DNA of 64,000 nucleotides from Dyella monticola (GTDB taxonomy: Bacteria > Pseudomonadota > Gammaproteobacteria > Xanthomonadales > Rhodanobacteraceae), in the NCBI RefSeq assembly GCF_003363155.1, contig NZ_QRBE01000003.1:62001-126000 (forward strand), written 5' to 3'. A model generated the notes under the pieces. That model was not told the DNA's origin and searched no databases. It saw nothing but the letters and a program-made list of their open reading frames with translations. Positions 32,434-41,003 of this stretch are shown one piece after another. Position numbers and translations under genes: made by a program. The first letter of the stretch is position 1. Each line of letters begins with the position of its first letter.

Positions 32434-32807
32434 GAGAAAGTCCTCGCGGTAAAAGGTGGCAGCGGGGGAGCGGTACCCGACTGCTTTTTGATGATGCGCT
32501 TTTGCGTGAGTGGCTGTATAGCCAACCGCTCGCTGTCCTTTCGCTGCTACCTGCGAGCCTGTAACACTCGCCGTCACACGCACGTCGATTCGCGCTTTGT
32601 CCGTCCGCATGCTTTCAATGGTACGTGGATGACGCGACCGGCCATGGAATGCCCACAAACGCGTTATGCCATCCTGCGCAAGGCTCTGATTCAGAGCACG
32701 ATCGACCACCGTTCTGCCCCATCCACACAGGCTTATCGAGACATCTGCCATTGTTGGCCCGGGCAGGCGCCACGTATCATCGTCGAAAACAGCGGGAGTG
32801 AACTTAA
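32434..32807. promoter_or_regulatory. Divergent intergenic region
   Basis: 374 bases between the minus-strand AhpD-like gene and the plus-strand KaiC-like gene. Promoters of both must lie here. I see no repeat, stem-loop with T-run or convincing operator. Long frames through it are extensions of the neighbouring genes or shadows. Confidence 0.4.
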
Positions 32808-34211
32808 GTGCTCGATAAGATCTCGACAGGCGTAGAAGGGCTGGATTGTCTTACCGGCGGTGGCTTCCTGCGAGGTTCGGCATACATCATTCAAGGGCCG
32901 CCGGGTGCGGGCAAGACCATTCTCGCCAACCAGTTTTGCTATGCGCATGTTCGCGCGGGAGGCCGCGCGCTGTATCTGTCGCTGCTGGCCGAATCCAGCG
33001 CGCGCATGCTCGCTTACGTCAGCCAGATGAGCTTCTTCGATCCGGACGTGGTGCCGGCGCGCATGGAATACATCAGCGGCTACGGCGTGCTTGAACGGGA
33101 AGGCTTGCCCGGTCTGCTCAAGCTGGTGCAGCACGAACTGCGCCGATTCGACGCCAGTGCCATGGTGCTGGACGGCACGTTTGTCGCGCAGTCGGTGGCG
33201 TCGGAGCAGGAATTCCGCTCGTTCATCCACACCTTGCAAGGCGTGGCGAATCTGGCCAACGCGGTGCTGGTCATGCTCACCCATCAGGCGCGTGAGGTGA
33301 GCAGCCCGGAGCACACCATGGTCGATGGCTGGATCGAGATCAGCAACGACATCGTGCGTTATCGTTCGGTGCAGTCGATCCAGGTGCGCAAACATCGCGG
33401 TGCGGCCATCCTGGGCGGCAAGCATCGGTTGCGTATCAGTGCGAGCGGCATCGACGTGTTTCCGCGCATCGAAAGCTGCCTCAGCGATGCGCCGCCACCG
33501 CCCCATCCAGGCACCACTGTCAGCACCGGTCTGGCGGAGTTCGACAAGCTTTTGGGCGGCGGCCTTCCATCCGAATCGGCAACGCTGGTCATGGGCCCGA
33601 CGGGTTCGGGAAAAACCACGCTGGGCGTGTGTTTCTCCGCGCAAGCGTCGGCACAGGCGCCGGCGTTGCTGTTGAGTTTTTATGAAAGCCCGGCACGCCT
33701 GCGCGCACGCGCGCGGCAACTGGGTTTCGATCTGGATCGCCTGGCCGATCAGAATGTATTGCGTCTGCTGTGGCTGCCGCCGGCCGACCTCATTGTCGAT
33801 GAAGTGGCGCATGGCATCGTGCAGCACGCCAAGGCGATCGGCGCCAAGCGCGTGTTTGTGGATGGCATCGTCGCGCTGCGTGATAGCCTGGTGTTTCGCG
33901 AACGCTTGCCTTATTTCATCAACGCATTGAGCCACCAGCTGCGCGAATGCGGAGCCACGGTGATGTACACACAGGAAAGTGCGGAAATGGAAGTCGATAA
34001 CGTGATGCCCAACGACGAACTCTCCGCGATGGTCGATAATGTGATGGTGCTCAACATTTCGCGCCGCCGTCACACCGCGCAACGCTACATATCCGTCGTA
34101 AAGATGCGCGACAGGCATTTCGAACCGCGCATACAGCCGTTCCATATCGGGGAACAAGGTCTGTCGTTCGGTTTAGATCCCGCAGCCACCGACTCCGATC
34201 AGGTGGATTGA
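32808..34211 (+). CDS. KaiC-like tandem RecA-domain ATPase
   Basis: A 467-residue cytoplasmic protein with two KaiC/RadA-type P-loop domains. Domain 1 (~1-230) has GPPGAGKTILANQFCY as Walker A and SAMVLDG as Walker B. Domain 2 (~238-450) has GPTGSGKTTLGVCF and KRVFVDGIVALRD. The starting codon is GTG with GGGAGTG upstream. Proteins of this type outside cyanobacteria usually act as stress-response or signalling ATPases and often sit beside two-component genes, as here: a CheY-like regulator follows by four bases and a hybrid kinase is convergent. KaiA/KaiB are absent, so a clock role is unlikely. Confidence 0.88.
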   Translation: MLDKISTGVEGLDCLTGGGFLRGSAYIIQGPPGAGKTILANQFCYAHVRAGGRALYLSLLAESSARMLAYVSQMSFFDPDVVPARMEYISGYGVLEREGLPGLLKLVQHELRRFDASAMVLDGTFVAQSVASEQEFRSFIHTLQGVANLANAVLVMLTHQAREVSSPEHTMVDGWIEISNDIVRYRSVQSIQVRKHRGAAILGGKHRLRISASGIDVFPRIESCLSDAPPPPHPGTTVSTGLAEFDKLLGGGLPSESATLVMGPTGSGKTTLGVCFSAQASAQAPALLLSFYESPARLRARARQLGFDLDRLADQNVLRLLWLPPADLIVDEVAHGIVQHAKAIGAKRVFVDGIVALRDSLVFRERLPYFINALSHQLRECGATVMYTQESAEMEVDNVMPNDELSAMVDNVMVLNISRRRHTAQRYISVVKMRDRHFEPRIQPFHIGEQGLSFGLDPAATDSDQVD

Positions 34212-34215
34212 CCCG

Positions 34216-34575
34216 ATGCTACGAATTTTGTTGGTGGAGGACGACCCGGATGTTGCCGCGGTAACGCGCGGCATGCTTGAGTTTTGCGGCTATCACGTCA
34301 CCGTGGCCAGCAACGGTCGCTATGGGCTGGACATCATCCGGCAGGAACAGCCCGAACTGATCGTTACCGACTTCATGATGCCGATGATGTCGGGCCTGGA
34401 AATGATCGAAAGGGCACAAGAGGCCGGTTATGAAGGTCCGGTCATTCTGTGCAGCGCAGTCCCGGAATCGCAATTTCCGCCACACCGCGCGCGCTACGAT
34501 GCGTATTTGCAAAAACCCTACTACGTGGCGGCCTTGCTCGATGCGGTTGAGCGCATGAAGGATCGTGGCCGATAA
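34216..34575 (+). CDS. Single-domain response regulator (CheY-like)
   Basis: A 119-residue receiver domain without output domain. Acidic pocket in LLVEDDPDVAAV, phospho-acceptor Asp in LIVTDFMMPMMSG, Thr/Ser position in ILCSAVPES and Lys in LQKPYYVA. It starts four bases after the KaiC-like ATPase stop and is surely co-transcribed. Its likely partner is the hybrid kinase encoded convergently next door, or the KaiC-like protein. Single-domain receivers act through protein contacts. Confidence 0.93.
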   Translation: MLRILLVEDDPDVAAVTRGMLEFCGYHVTVASNGRYGLDIIRQEQPELIVTDFMMPMMSGLEMIERAQEAGYEGPVILCSAVPESQFPPHRARYDAYLQKPYYVAALLDAVERMKDRGR

Positions 34576-34628
34576 CGATCGGCATCGTTTTTGTTTGCCG
34601 TTGCCCTCAAACCAGCGCCGACACCTCG

Positions 34629-37031
34629 TCACACTTCGCGCTGCGCACGGCTCCATTCGATCAATTGCCGCACTTCCTCCGTCAGCGTGTCGACATTGAA
34701 AGGCTTGGAAAGCACGCTCATTCCAGCGGGAAGCTCGACGGAAGAGGGAGTCAAGGTCGTGTCGTAGCCGGTCATCAACAGCACCGGTACGTGCGGCTGT
34801 TTGCTGCGCACGGAGTTGGCGAGGCTGCGACCATTCACGCCAGGCAAGCCGATGTCGGTGATGATGAGGTCGAAGGGCTCGGCGGACATGGCAATCGATA
34901 AACCTTCCAGGCCATCCGACGCCACCGTGACGCTGTAGCCCAGCTTGCTGAGCACTTCATTGATTGCATCGCGCACCATGGGCTGGTCTTCCACCAGCAA
35001 GACGTGTTCGCCGCGCGCGCGATGGCCGCTTACGCTTGCCGGAGGTTCGCCGGGAGCCTGCATGGGGCCCCTGTAGCGCGGCAGCAGCAGGCTGATGCGT
35101 GTGCCTTCACCCAGCTCGCTCTCGATCACGCAATGGCCGCCGGATTGATGCGTAAAGCCATACACCATGGACAGGCCAAGCCCTGTTCCCTGGCCTACCG
35201 GCTTGGTGGTGAAGAACGGATCGAACACGCGCTCTTTGATGTGCGACGGAATGCCGGTGCCGTTATCGACCACACTGAGCTTGACGTAGTGGCCATCCGT
35301 GGCGAGCACGTTGAAGGCATCTGGATCCTCGCCCGTGACGTTGCTCGCTTCGATACACAGGCGCCCGCCATGGGGCATCGCGTCGCGCGCATTGATCGCC
35401 AGATTGAGAATCGCATTTTCAAGCTGGTTCGCATCGCAATGCGCGGGCCATAGATCCTCCGGCAGCGCGAACTCCAACGCGATGTGTTCGCCGATCGAAT
35501 GCCGCAGCATCTCGCGCATGCTATCGACCAGTCCATTCACGTTTACCGCCTGCGGATCGAGCGTCTGGCGCCGTGCGAAGGTAAGCAGGCGCTGCGTCAG
35601 CACCGCGGCCCGCCGCACGCTGCCGAGCGCGTTTTGCAGGTGTTTGTCGGCCTGCGTGAAATGCTCGCGCTTGCCGATGATGTCCACCACCTCCAGCGAG
35701 CTGGAGATCGCCTGCAGGATATTGTTGAAGTCGTGCGCGATGCCGCCGGTGAGCTGGCCCAGTGCTTCCATTTTCTGCGACTGGCGAAACTGCGTTTCCA
35801 TCTGGATCTTTTCGGTCATGTCGCGCATGAAGATGTTCATCAGCGGACCGGACGCCAGCGATAGCACGCTGGCGCTGAGTTCGGCGGTGAAGCGTCGCCC
35901 GGCGCGATTGGCTGCGATGAATTGATGTGTTTGCCGGCTCAGTTTGTGGGTCCACACCGACGCCAGCCAGGTTTGTGCGCTGTTGTCGTCGGACGGAAAG
36001 CACAAATCCGCCAGCGGTTTGCCAAGCACTTGCTCGCGCGACCAGCCGAACAGCTCGTGTGCCTGCGGATTCCATTCGATGACGCGGCCCGATTCGTCGA
36101 TTTGCGCGAAGGCATCCAGTGCCGTATTCACGATGCCGCGGAAACGGCGCTCGCTCTCGAACAGCGCCAGCTCCGCGCTGCGACGTATGCTGGCATCGCG
36201 CGTGACCTTCGCAAAGCCGATGAGCTGGCCGTTGTCCAGCACCGGATCGATCACCACATTGGCCCAGAAGCGCGTGCCATCTTTGCGCACGCGCCACCCT
36301 TCCGCTTCGAAGCGCCCGTCGCGCATGGCGGTGGCCAATGCAAGCTGCGGTATGCCTGCGGCCCGGTCTTCCGGCGTGTAGAAATTGGAAAAATGGTGAC
36401 CGATGATTTCCTCGGCACGGTAGCCTTTGATCTTTTCCGCGCCGCTGTTCCAGCTCGCCACGTGGCCGGTCGTGTCCAGCATGAAGATGGCGTAGTCGGT
36501 AACGCTGCGCACCAGCAGCTCGAAATCGCGCCCCGAGCGGGCCAGGGTCGCGGCCATCGTTGCCTGGTGCGTATGTGCGTGGCTCGGTTGTAGTGCGGCT
36601 TGCGATGGTTCCAGCAGCAACTGCGAGTGTTTGTGGCCCGACAGATCCATCAACACGTTGATGCCACCGATCAATTCGCCCTGCGCGTCGAACAACGGCG
36701 TGGGAAACGGTAGGAAGGGCACGCGCGTGCCGTCGGGGCGTTCGGCGATGGCCTCCATATTGCGTACGGGGCGACGTTCGCGCAGTGCTACCGCCATGGG
36801 GCATTGCTCGTGCGGTAGCGGCGTGCCATCGGGCAGGAGGAGTCGCCACGTCACGCACCACATATCGCCGATGGCGGGCGTGCGTCCGGCAAACGCAACC
36901 GACGCTTTGTTGAAATACGTGATGCGTCCTTGCGCGTCGGTCGTGTACACGGCAACCGGCAATTCGTCCAGCAGACCTTGCCCGGACAGAACAGCGTTGA
37001 CGGCTGCTGTGGATGGAATATCTCTCAACAC
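34629..37031 (-). CDS. Hybrid sensor histidine kinase with three PAS domains and a receiver
   Basis: An 800-residue cytoplasmic protein with no membrane segment. PAS domains at ~20-130 (LPVAVYTTDAQGRITYFNKA), ~165-285 (YAIFMLDTTGHVASWNSGAE) and ~295-410 (FAQIDESGRVIEWNPQAHEL). HisKA at ~430-500 with phospho-acceptor His in LTGGIAHDFNNILQ. HATPase domain with NLAINARDAMPHGG, VVDNGTGIP, and GTGLGLSMVYGF. A C-terminal receiver (~680-795) with Asp in DLIITDIGLPGVNG and Lys in SVLSKPF. Soluble PAS kinases of this layout sense redox, light or small ligands. Convergent with the CheY-like gene. Confidence 0.95.
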   Translation of the reverse strand: MLRDIPSTAAVNAVLSGQGLLDELPVAVYTTDAQGRITYFNKASVAFAGRTPAIGDMWCVTWRLLLPDGTPLPHEQCPMAVALRERRPVRNMEAIAERPDGTRVPFLPFPTPLFDAQGELIGGINVLMDLSGHKHSQLLLEPSQAALQPSHAHTHQATMAATLARSGRDFELLVRSVTDYAIFMLDTTGHVASWNSGAEKIKGYRAEEIIGHHFSNFYTPEDRAAGIPQLALATAMRDGRFEAEGWRVRKDGTRFWANVVIDPVLDNGQLIGFAKVTRDASIRRSAELALFESERRFRGIVNTALDAFAQIDESGRVIEWNPQAHELFGWSREQVLGKPLADLCFPSDDNSAQTWLASVWTHKLSRQTHQFIAANRAGRRFTAELSASVLSLASGPLMNIFMRDMTEKIQMETQFRQSQKMEALGQLTGGIAHDFNNILQAISSSLEVVDIIGKREHFTQADKHLQNALGSVRRAAVLTQRLLTFARRQTLDPQAVNVNGLVDSMREMLRHSIGEHIALEFALPEDLWPAHCDANQLENAILNLAINARDAMPHGGRLCIEASNVTGEDPDAFNVLATDGHYVKLSVVDNGTGIPSHIKERVFDPFFTTKPVGQGTGLGLSMVYGFTHQSGGHCVIESELGEGTRISLLLPRYRGPMQAPGEPPASVSGHRARGEHVLLVEDQPMVRDAINEVLSKLGYSVTVASDGLEGLSIAMSAEPFDLIITDIGLPGVNGRSLANSVRSKQPHVPVLLMTGYDTTLTPSSVELPAGMSVLSKPFNVDTLTEEVRQLIEWSRAQREV

Positions 37032-37152
37032 ACCAGAAGCCCTTGGAGCAGTGGTTACAAACCCATGGAAGCAGTATCCGTGAAAGAATCGTGAGCGCCG
37101 ATTTCCTTACGGACCGCAGGGAGTTTGCCAAAAAAAGCTGGAGCTTGGCAGC

Positions 37153-37779
37153 CTACTGCATGTGTTCGCGCGCTTCACCCAGGCATTGTTCCAGCGCCGT
37201 GTTGAGCGTGGCGACAATGTGCTGACCCAGCTCGACATAGGTTGTTGCGCGTGGATGACGTTCACGCTTGCTGCAACCGGCCAGCAGGTCAGTGCCGGCA
37301 TAGCCCTCGGCGTCGAGGCGATGGGCGAACAAGCAGGCCCTGGGTGCGTCCAGGAACACCTGGAGCTGCACGCACGCTCGGCTGGACAGGTCTGCCGACG
37401 CGGTGGGAGCGATGAAAATGGCTAGCGCGCGGCTGCCTTTGCGGCGCAGATGGCGCATGGATTCTTCCAGTTCCACGATCAGCACGTGGTCCTCGGGCAC
37501 ATCCAGGTCGCGCAGCAGCACGCCTTCGATTTCGGCGGCGGCTTTGCGTGCCTCCATTTCGATGCGTCCCAGGAAGCCCAAGCGCAATTCCTGCCGGGTA
37601 TAACGCAGCGGCATGGTGGAGACCTGGGTGTCGTCCTTGCGCACGATCCAGGAATGGTTGACGCGCTCGAACGAAATGCCGGCTTCCTCGTAGGTTTGCC
37701 GGCAGTTTTCGGCACTGATGCCAGCGTGGGCGGCCCAGGCAGCTTTGAGGTAGGCAAGGTTGGGCCGCGCGCTGATCAT
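37153..37779 (-). CDS. Cytoplasmic protein of unknown function
   Basis: A 208-residue protein starting MISARPNLAYLKAAWAAHAG, with GGAGA six bases before the ATG; the longer frame from 38256 covers the repeat region and overlaps the glycosidase gene. No signal peptide or membrane segment. There is a charged helical centre (EMEARKAAAEIEGVLLRDLD, then VPEDHVLIVELEESMRHL) and a Cys in each of its first and last quarters. I recognise no domain. It lies upstream of the hybrid kinase in the same direction, 121 bases apart. Confidence 0.6.
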   Translation of the reverse strand: MISARPNLAYLKAAWAAHAGISAENCRQTYEEAGISFERVNHSWIVRKDDTQVSTMPLRYTRQELRLGFLGRIEMEARKAAAEIEGVLLRDLDVPEDHVLIVELEESMRHLRRKGSRALAIFIAPTASADLSSRACVQLQVFLDAPRACLFAHRLDAEGYAGTDLLAGCSKRERHPRATTYVELGQHIVATLNTALEQCLGEAREHMQ

Positions 37780-37883
37780 GCAGGTCTCCGGGATGGGCCG
37801 CGCGTTGGCGAGGCTTGTCCAGGCTATCGGCGTGCGGAGCGGAAACTTCAGTCTGCAGCCAGTTCGGAAAGCGTGGCGGCCCG

Positions 37884-38009
37884 CCCCCTCCTCTACGTGC
37901 AGTAGGGGAGGGCTGGGGTGGGGTGAAGCCATCTCGCGGAGAATGGCAACCATGCCGCAAGGGCGAACAACCCCCACCCCCACCCTCCCCTGTAAGCAGG
38001 GGAGGGTGT
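37884..38009. repeat. Composite REP/MITE-like palindromic repeat, copy 1
   Basis: About 126 bases made of two short palindromes, the left around CTCTACGTGCAGTAGGGGAG and the right around CTCCCCTGTAAGCAGGGGAG, facing each other with GGGGTGGGGT / ACCCCCACCCC arms around a less conserved core. The same layout recurs at 44594-44719, and the right half alone at 52811-52853. The core shares CTCGCGG and GCGGCAAG/CCGCAAG-like words with copy 2. Confidence 0.8.
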
Positions 38010-38033
38010 TCAACTGCGGCATTTGTTGGTGGC

Positions 38034-40229
38034 TCAGTGCGCGGGCAGCTTTAGCGCCTGTGCAACGTCGGAGGCGGCGGTATAGGCATCGCCCGTGGGC
38101 TGATCGGCATAGCGCTGGGTGCCGTGGTTCCACGCATCGCCCATCGCGAACCAGTCGATGGGCTTGGGCGCGGTGCCGGTGCGCAGGGCATCGTCCAGCG
38201 TGTGGAAGTAGGTCTGCCAGCGCAGGCGGTAATAGTCGCGGGTGAGGCCGGCCCAATCTTTGTTGCCGTAGTCGTGCAGGCTGGCACCTTCGCTGGCTTT
38301 GCGCTCGCCCCAGGTGGTGAGAATGGAACGGGCGTCATAGTCGAGCCGGGAGCGCTCGTCGGGCGTCGATGCCCATGTCTGCACGCGCGTCAGCCATCCC
38401 CCGACGAGGAAGAAGCGGTTGGTGCCGAGCAGTCGGTCTTGCAGGTCCATCAGGTGCAGCCAGCGCTGGGTGAGTGCTGCAAAGCCCGCGCGATCGTGCT
38501 TGTCGTAGGCAGCCTTGATCTGTGGCAGCAGCAGGCGGCTTTCATTAGCCAGCGTCTGGCGTGCGATATCCACCAGGTCGTAGCGATAGGTTTCGCTGTC
38601 GCGCAGGGCAGGGGCGACTTGCAGCATCTGCGGCAAGGCTTGCCTGAAGGCCGCGGCGCTGTAGCGCATGGCTTCGGGCGACCAATTCGATGCGCGGTTG
38701 ACGGTAAGGCTCGGCTGCGCGTCGAACAGCGACTCCTGCGCCGCATCGCGTTCGCTGTTGAACACGATCTGGTCGATCTGGATGTCATACGCCGTATGCA
38801 GCAACACCGTCCACGCGGCTGATGCGTGCGGATCGGCCGCGCCGTAGCGGCGCCGCACGTAATCGGCCGTCCATGCCGCCGTATCCACCGGTTCGCTGCG
38901 CCACGCCATTTCGGTGAACAGGTCGAAGGCGAACGGATTGGTATCCATGCCTTCGGTAAACACCGCAGTGCCGGACATGTTGTCGTTGATACGACCGAGG
39001 CGTTGCAGGCGTTGGGTGATGTTGCGGAGGTTTGCGCCCAAGGTGGTGCGTCCGCCGAATTCCCAGATGCCGCCGAATAGAAAGGGAGCGTCCTGAAAAT
39101 CCTTCTGGCGATTGTCGCGCGGCACCCGATCGTGATCGATATCGATGATCAGCACATGGTGGCGATCTACGCCGGCAAGCAGGTCCTGGCGCGGATTGCC
39201 TTGCCAGGCGAGCATCATCCAGCGCGCGCCGGGATGCGCGGCCAGCAAGGCTTGTTGCACGTCGCGTGCGGCTTGCGGAACCGGCACATTCCCCGCCTCA
39301 CCGCCTTCCTGAAACACTTCCATGTCGTAGATGCTGCTGTCGCCGAACAGCTCGCGCTGGTGGCGGTAGAACGCAGCAGCCAGTTTCGCGAACATCGGAT
39401 CGCGCGGATCGAGCCAGCCCGGCCGCGTAAAACCGGCCCATTCGCCTTGCGGCACGACATGTGCCTTGGGAAATCTGTGCTGGAAATCGGCCGGCACAAT
39501 GCCGTAGAAACCGGGCAATACCGGCGTGATGCCCAACTCACGCAAGCGCGCGATGATCTGCTGCGCGGATGCCGCGCGCTGCTGCATCAACGTGGTGCTG
39601 ATGGGGCCGTTGAAGCAGCACAGATTACCCATCAATTGCCAGTTCTGATGGGCCGGTTGGGTGATCCACTGGCGGATCTCCTGATCCGAATAGCCGACGT
39701 CGCGAAACGTCCGGTACAGCACGCTATCCATGCCGCGCTCGATCAATACCGCGTTGATGCCGGACAGCGCCAGTACGTCGATTTCGCGCTGCCAGCGCGG
39801 CCAATCCCAGTAGGGTGCGGTATAGCCGTCGACGTTTTCGTTCAACGCATAACGGTACGCATACGGCGTCTGTTTTTCGATCACCGCGGTGGGCAACGGA
39901 AACGGCGCATCGCCCACGCGATCGCCATTAGGGGAGATCTGCACCTGCGCGACGTATTTCAGATACCAGTTCACCCCAAACAGCAAGGCGCTGGGCGTGC
40001 TGCCTTCGACCTTGATGTGCCCGTTTGCGCGGCTGATGCGAAAGCGTTCGTGACCGCTTGCAGCGGTCAGTGCGCCCAGTTCGAATTGCTGTGCCTGATG
40101 GGGAAGCAGGCGCGTGAGCACGGCCTGTTCCGGTGCGGTGTCGAAGGCAGGCTTCTCCGCAGCATGTGTCGCCCATGGTGTCGCCATCAACAGTGCAACG
40201 GCGCCCAGCCAGGGACGAAGCGGGCGCAT
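38034..40229 (-). CDS. Exported alpha-N-acetylglucosaminidase (GH89)
   Basis: A 731-residue enzyme with a Sec signal (residues 1-23, ending THAAE). The GH89/NAGLU layout is clear: an N-terminal domain (FRISRANGHIKVEGSTPSAL), then the TIM barrel with YRYALNENVDGYTAPYWDW, RWQREIDVLALSGINAVLIE, NWQLMGNLCCFNGPIS, WLDPRDPMF and GMDTNPFAFDLFTEMAWR, and a helical C-terminal domain. It removes terminal alpha-linked N-acetylglucosamine from glycans in the periplasm or outside. It shares a direction with the two small LAB_N genes upstream, the nearest only two bases away. Confidence 0.94.
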   Translation of the reverse strand: MRPLRPWLGAVALLMATPWATHAAEKPAFDTAPEQAVLTRLLPHQAQQFELGALTAASGHERFRISRANGHIKVEGSTPSALLFGVNWYLKYVAQVQISPNGDRVGDAPFPLPTAVIEKQTPYAYRYALNENVDGYTAPYWDWPRWQREIDVLALSGINAVLIERGMDSVLYRTFRDVGYSDQEIRQWITQPAHQNWQLMGNLCCFNGPISTTLMQQRAASAQQIIARLRELGITPVLPGFYGIVPADFQHRFPKAHVVPQGEWAGFTRPGWLDPRDPMFAKLAAAFYRHQRELFGDSSIYDMEVFQEGGEAGNVPVPQAARDVQQALLAAHPGARWMMLAWQGNPRQDLLAGVDRHHVLIIDIDHDRVPRDNRQKDFQDAPFLFGGIWEFGGRTTLGANLRNITQRLQRLGRINDNMSGTAVFTEGMDTNPFAFDLFTEMAWRSEPVDTAAWTADYVRRRYGAADPHASAAWTVLLHTAYDIQIDQIVFNSERDAAQESLFDAQPSLTVNRASNWSPEAMRYSAAAFRQALPQMLQVAPALRDSETYRYDLVDIARQTLANESRLLLPQIKAAYDKHDRAGFAALTQRWLHLMDLQDRLLGTNRFFLVGGWLTRVQTWASTPDERSRLDYDARSILTTWGERKASEGASLHDYGNKDWAGLTRDYYRLRWQTYFHTLDDALRTGTAPKPIDWFAMGDAWNHGTQRYADQPTGDAYTAASDVAQALKLPAH

Positions 40230-40230
40230 C

Positions 40231-40506
40231 TCAGTCCGGATCGGGCTGCTTTCGCAGCATGATCAGATTGCGCAGGAAGATGGCCAGCGTCACCGCTTCG
40301 CCGATGATGAACACCGCTTCGCGCTGATGGATCGCATAGCTCAACAAGATCACGCCACCGGCCACGCTCAGATACCAGAACGAGGGTGGAATAAGGCTCT
40401 GGCCGCGCGCTTCGCTGTACAGCCATTGCACCAGAAAGCGCGCGCCGAACAGCACCTGTCCGATCAGGCCCGCGCCGATCCATAGGGTCTGGGGGCTTAG
40501 CGACAC
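40231..40506 (-). CDS. LAB_N-domain membrane protein
   Basis: A 91-residue membrane protein with the lipid-A-disaccharide-synthase N-terminal-like (LAB_N) domain: GLIGQVLFGARFLVQWLYSE, then PPSFWYLSVAGGVILLSYAI and FIIGEAVTLAIFLRNLIML. Such free-standing domains often serve lipid or glycan membrane steps, sometimes beside GT2 enzymes; the precise role here is unknown. A paralogue lies 67 bases upstream, and the GH89 gene begins two bases after its stop. Confidence 0.9.
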   Translation of the reverse strand: MSLSPQTLWIGAGLIGQVLFGARFLVQWLYSEARGQSLIPPSFWYLSVAGGVILLSYAIHQREAVFIIGEAVTLAIFLRNLIMLRKQPDPD

Positions 40507-40573
40507 GTGATTCTCCGGGAGACGTGCGGGCGCTGCGGCTGCGCTGAGGAGGTCGCCATGGGCGTGTGGATGC

Positions 40574-40873
40574 TCATGAGGCCAGCCCTGAAGATTCGGT
40601 GGCCGGTTCCTTCCGCGGGCGCCGGCGCAGGTGCAGGTTGCGCACGTAGATCAGCAAGCCGCCGGCCTGGCCCACGATGAAGACCGGATCCTTCTTGTAG
40701 CAGGCATAGCACAGCAGCAGCAGCGCGCCGATGATGCTGGCGTACCAGAACGCCATCGGCACCACGCTACGCCGCTTGATCTCGCTATAGACCCACTGCA
40801 GCAGGAAACGGCCGGAAAACACCGCCTGACCGATCAGTCCCAGCACAAGCCAGGCGTTGTTAAGCATGCCCAT
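40574..40873 (-). CDS. LAB_N-domain membrane protein, paralogue
   Basis: A 99-residue membrane protein closely similar to its downstream neighbour: GLIGQAVFSGRFLLQWVYSE, PMAFWYASIIGALLLLCYAC and FIVGQAGGLLIYVRNLHLRR. About three membrane helices and a basic C-terminal tail. The two were probably created by tandem duplication and may form a heteromeric membrane unit. First gene of a small operon LAB_N-LAB_N-GH89. Confidence 0.9.
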   Translation of the reverse strand: MGMLNNAWLVLGLIGQAVFSGRFLLQWVYSEIKRRSVVPMAFWYASIIGALLLLCYACYKKDPVFIVGQAGGLLIYVRNLHLRRRPRKEPATESSGLAS

Positions 40874-41003
40874 TCAGGTTACTCAAAAGGCCGGAACAGG
40901 GGTTCCGGCGGAAAATGTCACAGTTGAACATGTGAACTATAAGGCAGGGGCGAGGGTGCCGTCTCGCCCGTAAAATGGCCCGATCGCCAAAAAGGAGCGA
41001 AGA

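Noticed and set aside
32733-34157. Minus-strand frame of 474 codons
   Set aside because: Shadow of the KaiC-like ATPase with its two clear P-loops on the plus strand.
35521-37131. Minus-strand frame of 536 codons
   Set aside because: Out-of-frame shadow of the hybrid kinase on the same strand; Arg/Ala/His-rich with no domain.
39132-40262. Plus-strand frame of 376 codons
   Set aside because: Lies entirely opposite the GH89 gene, which has a full domain match; composition (His/Arg/Gln-rich) is typical of an antisense shadow.
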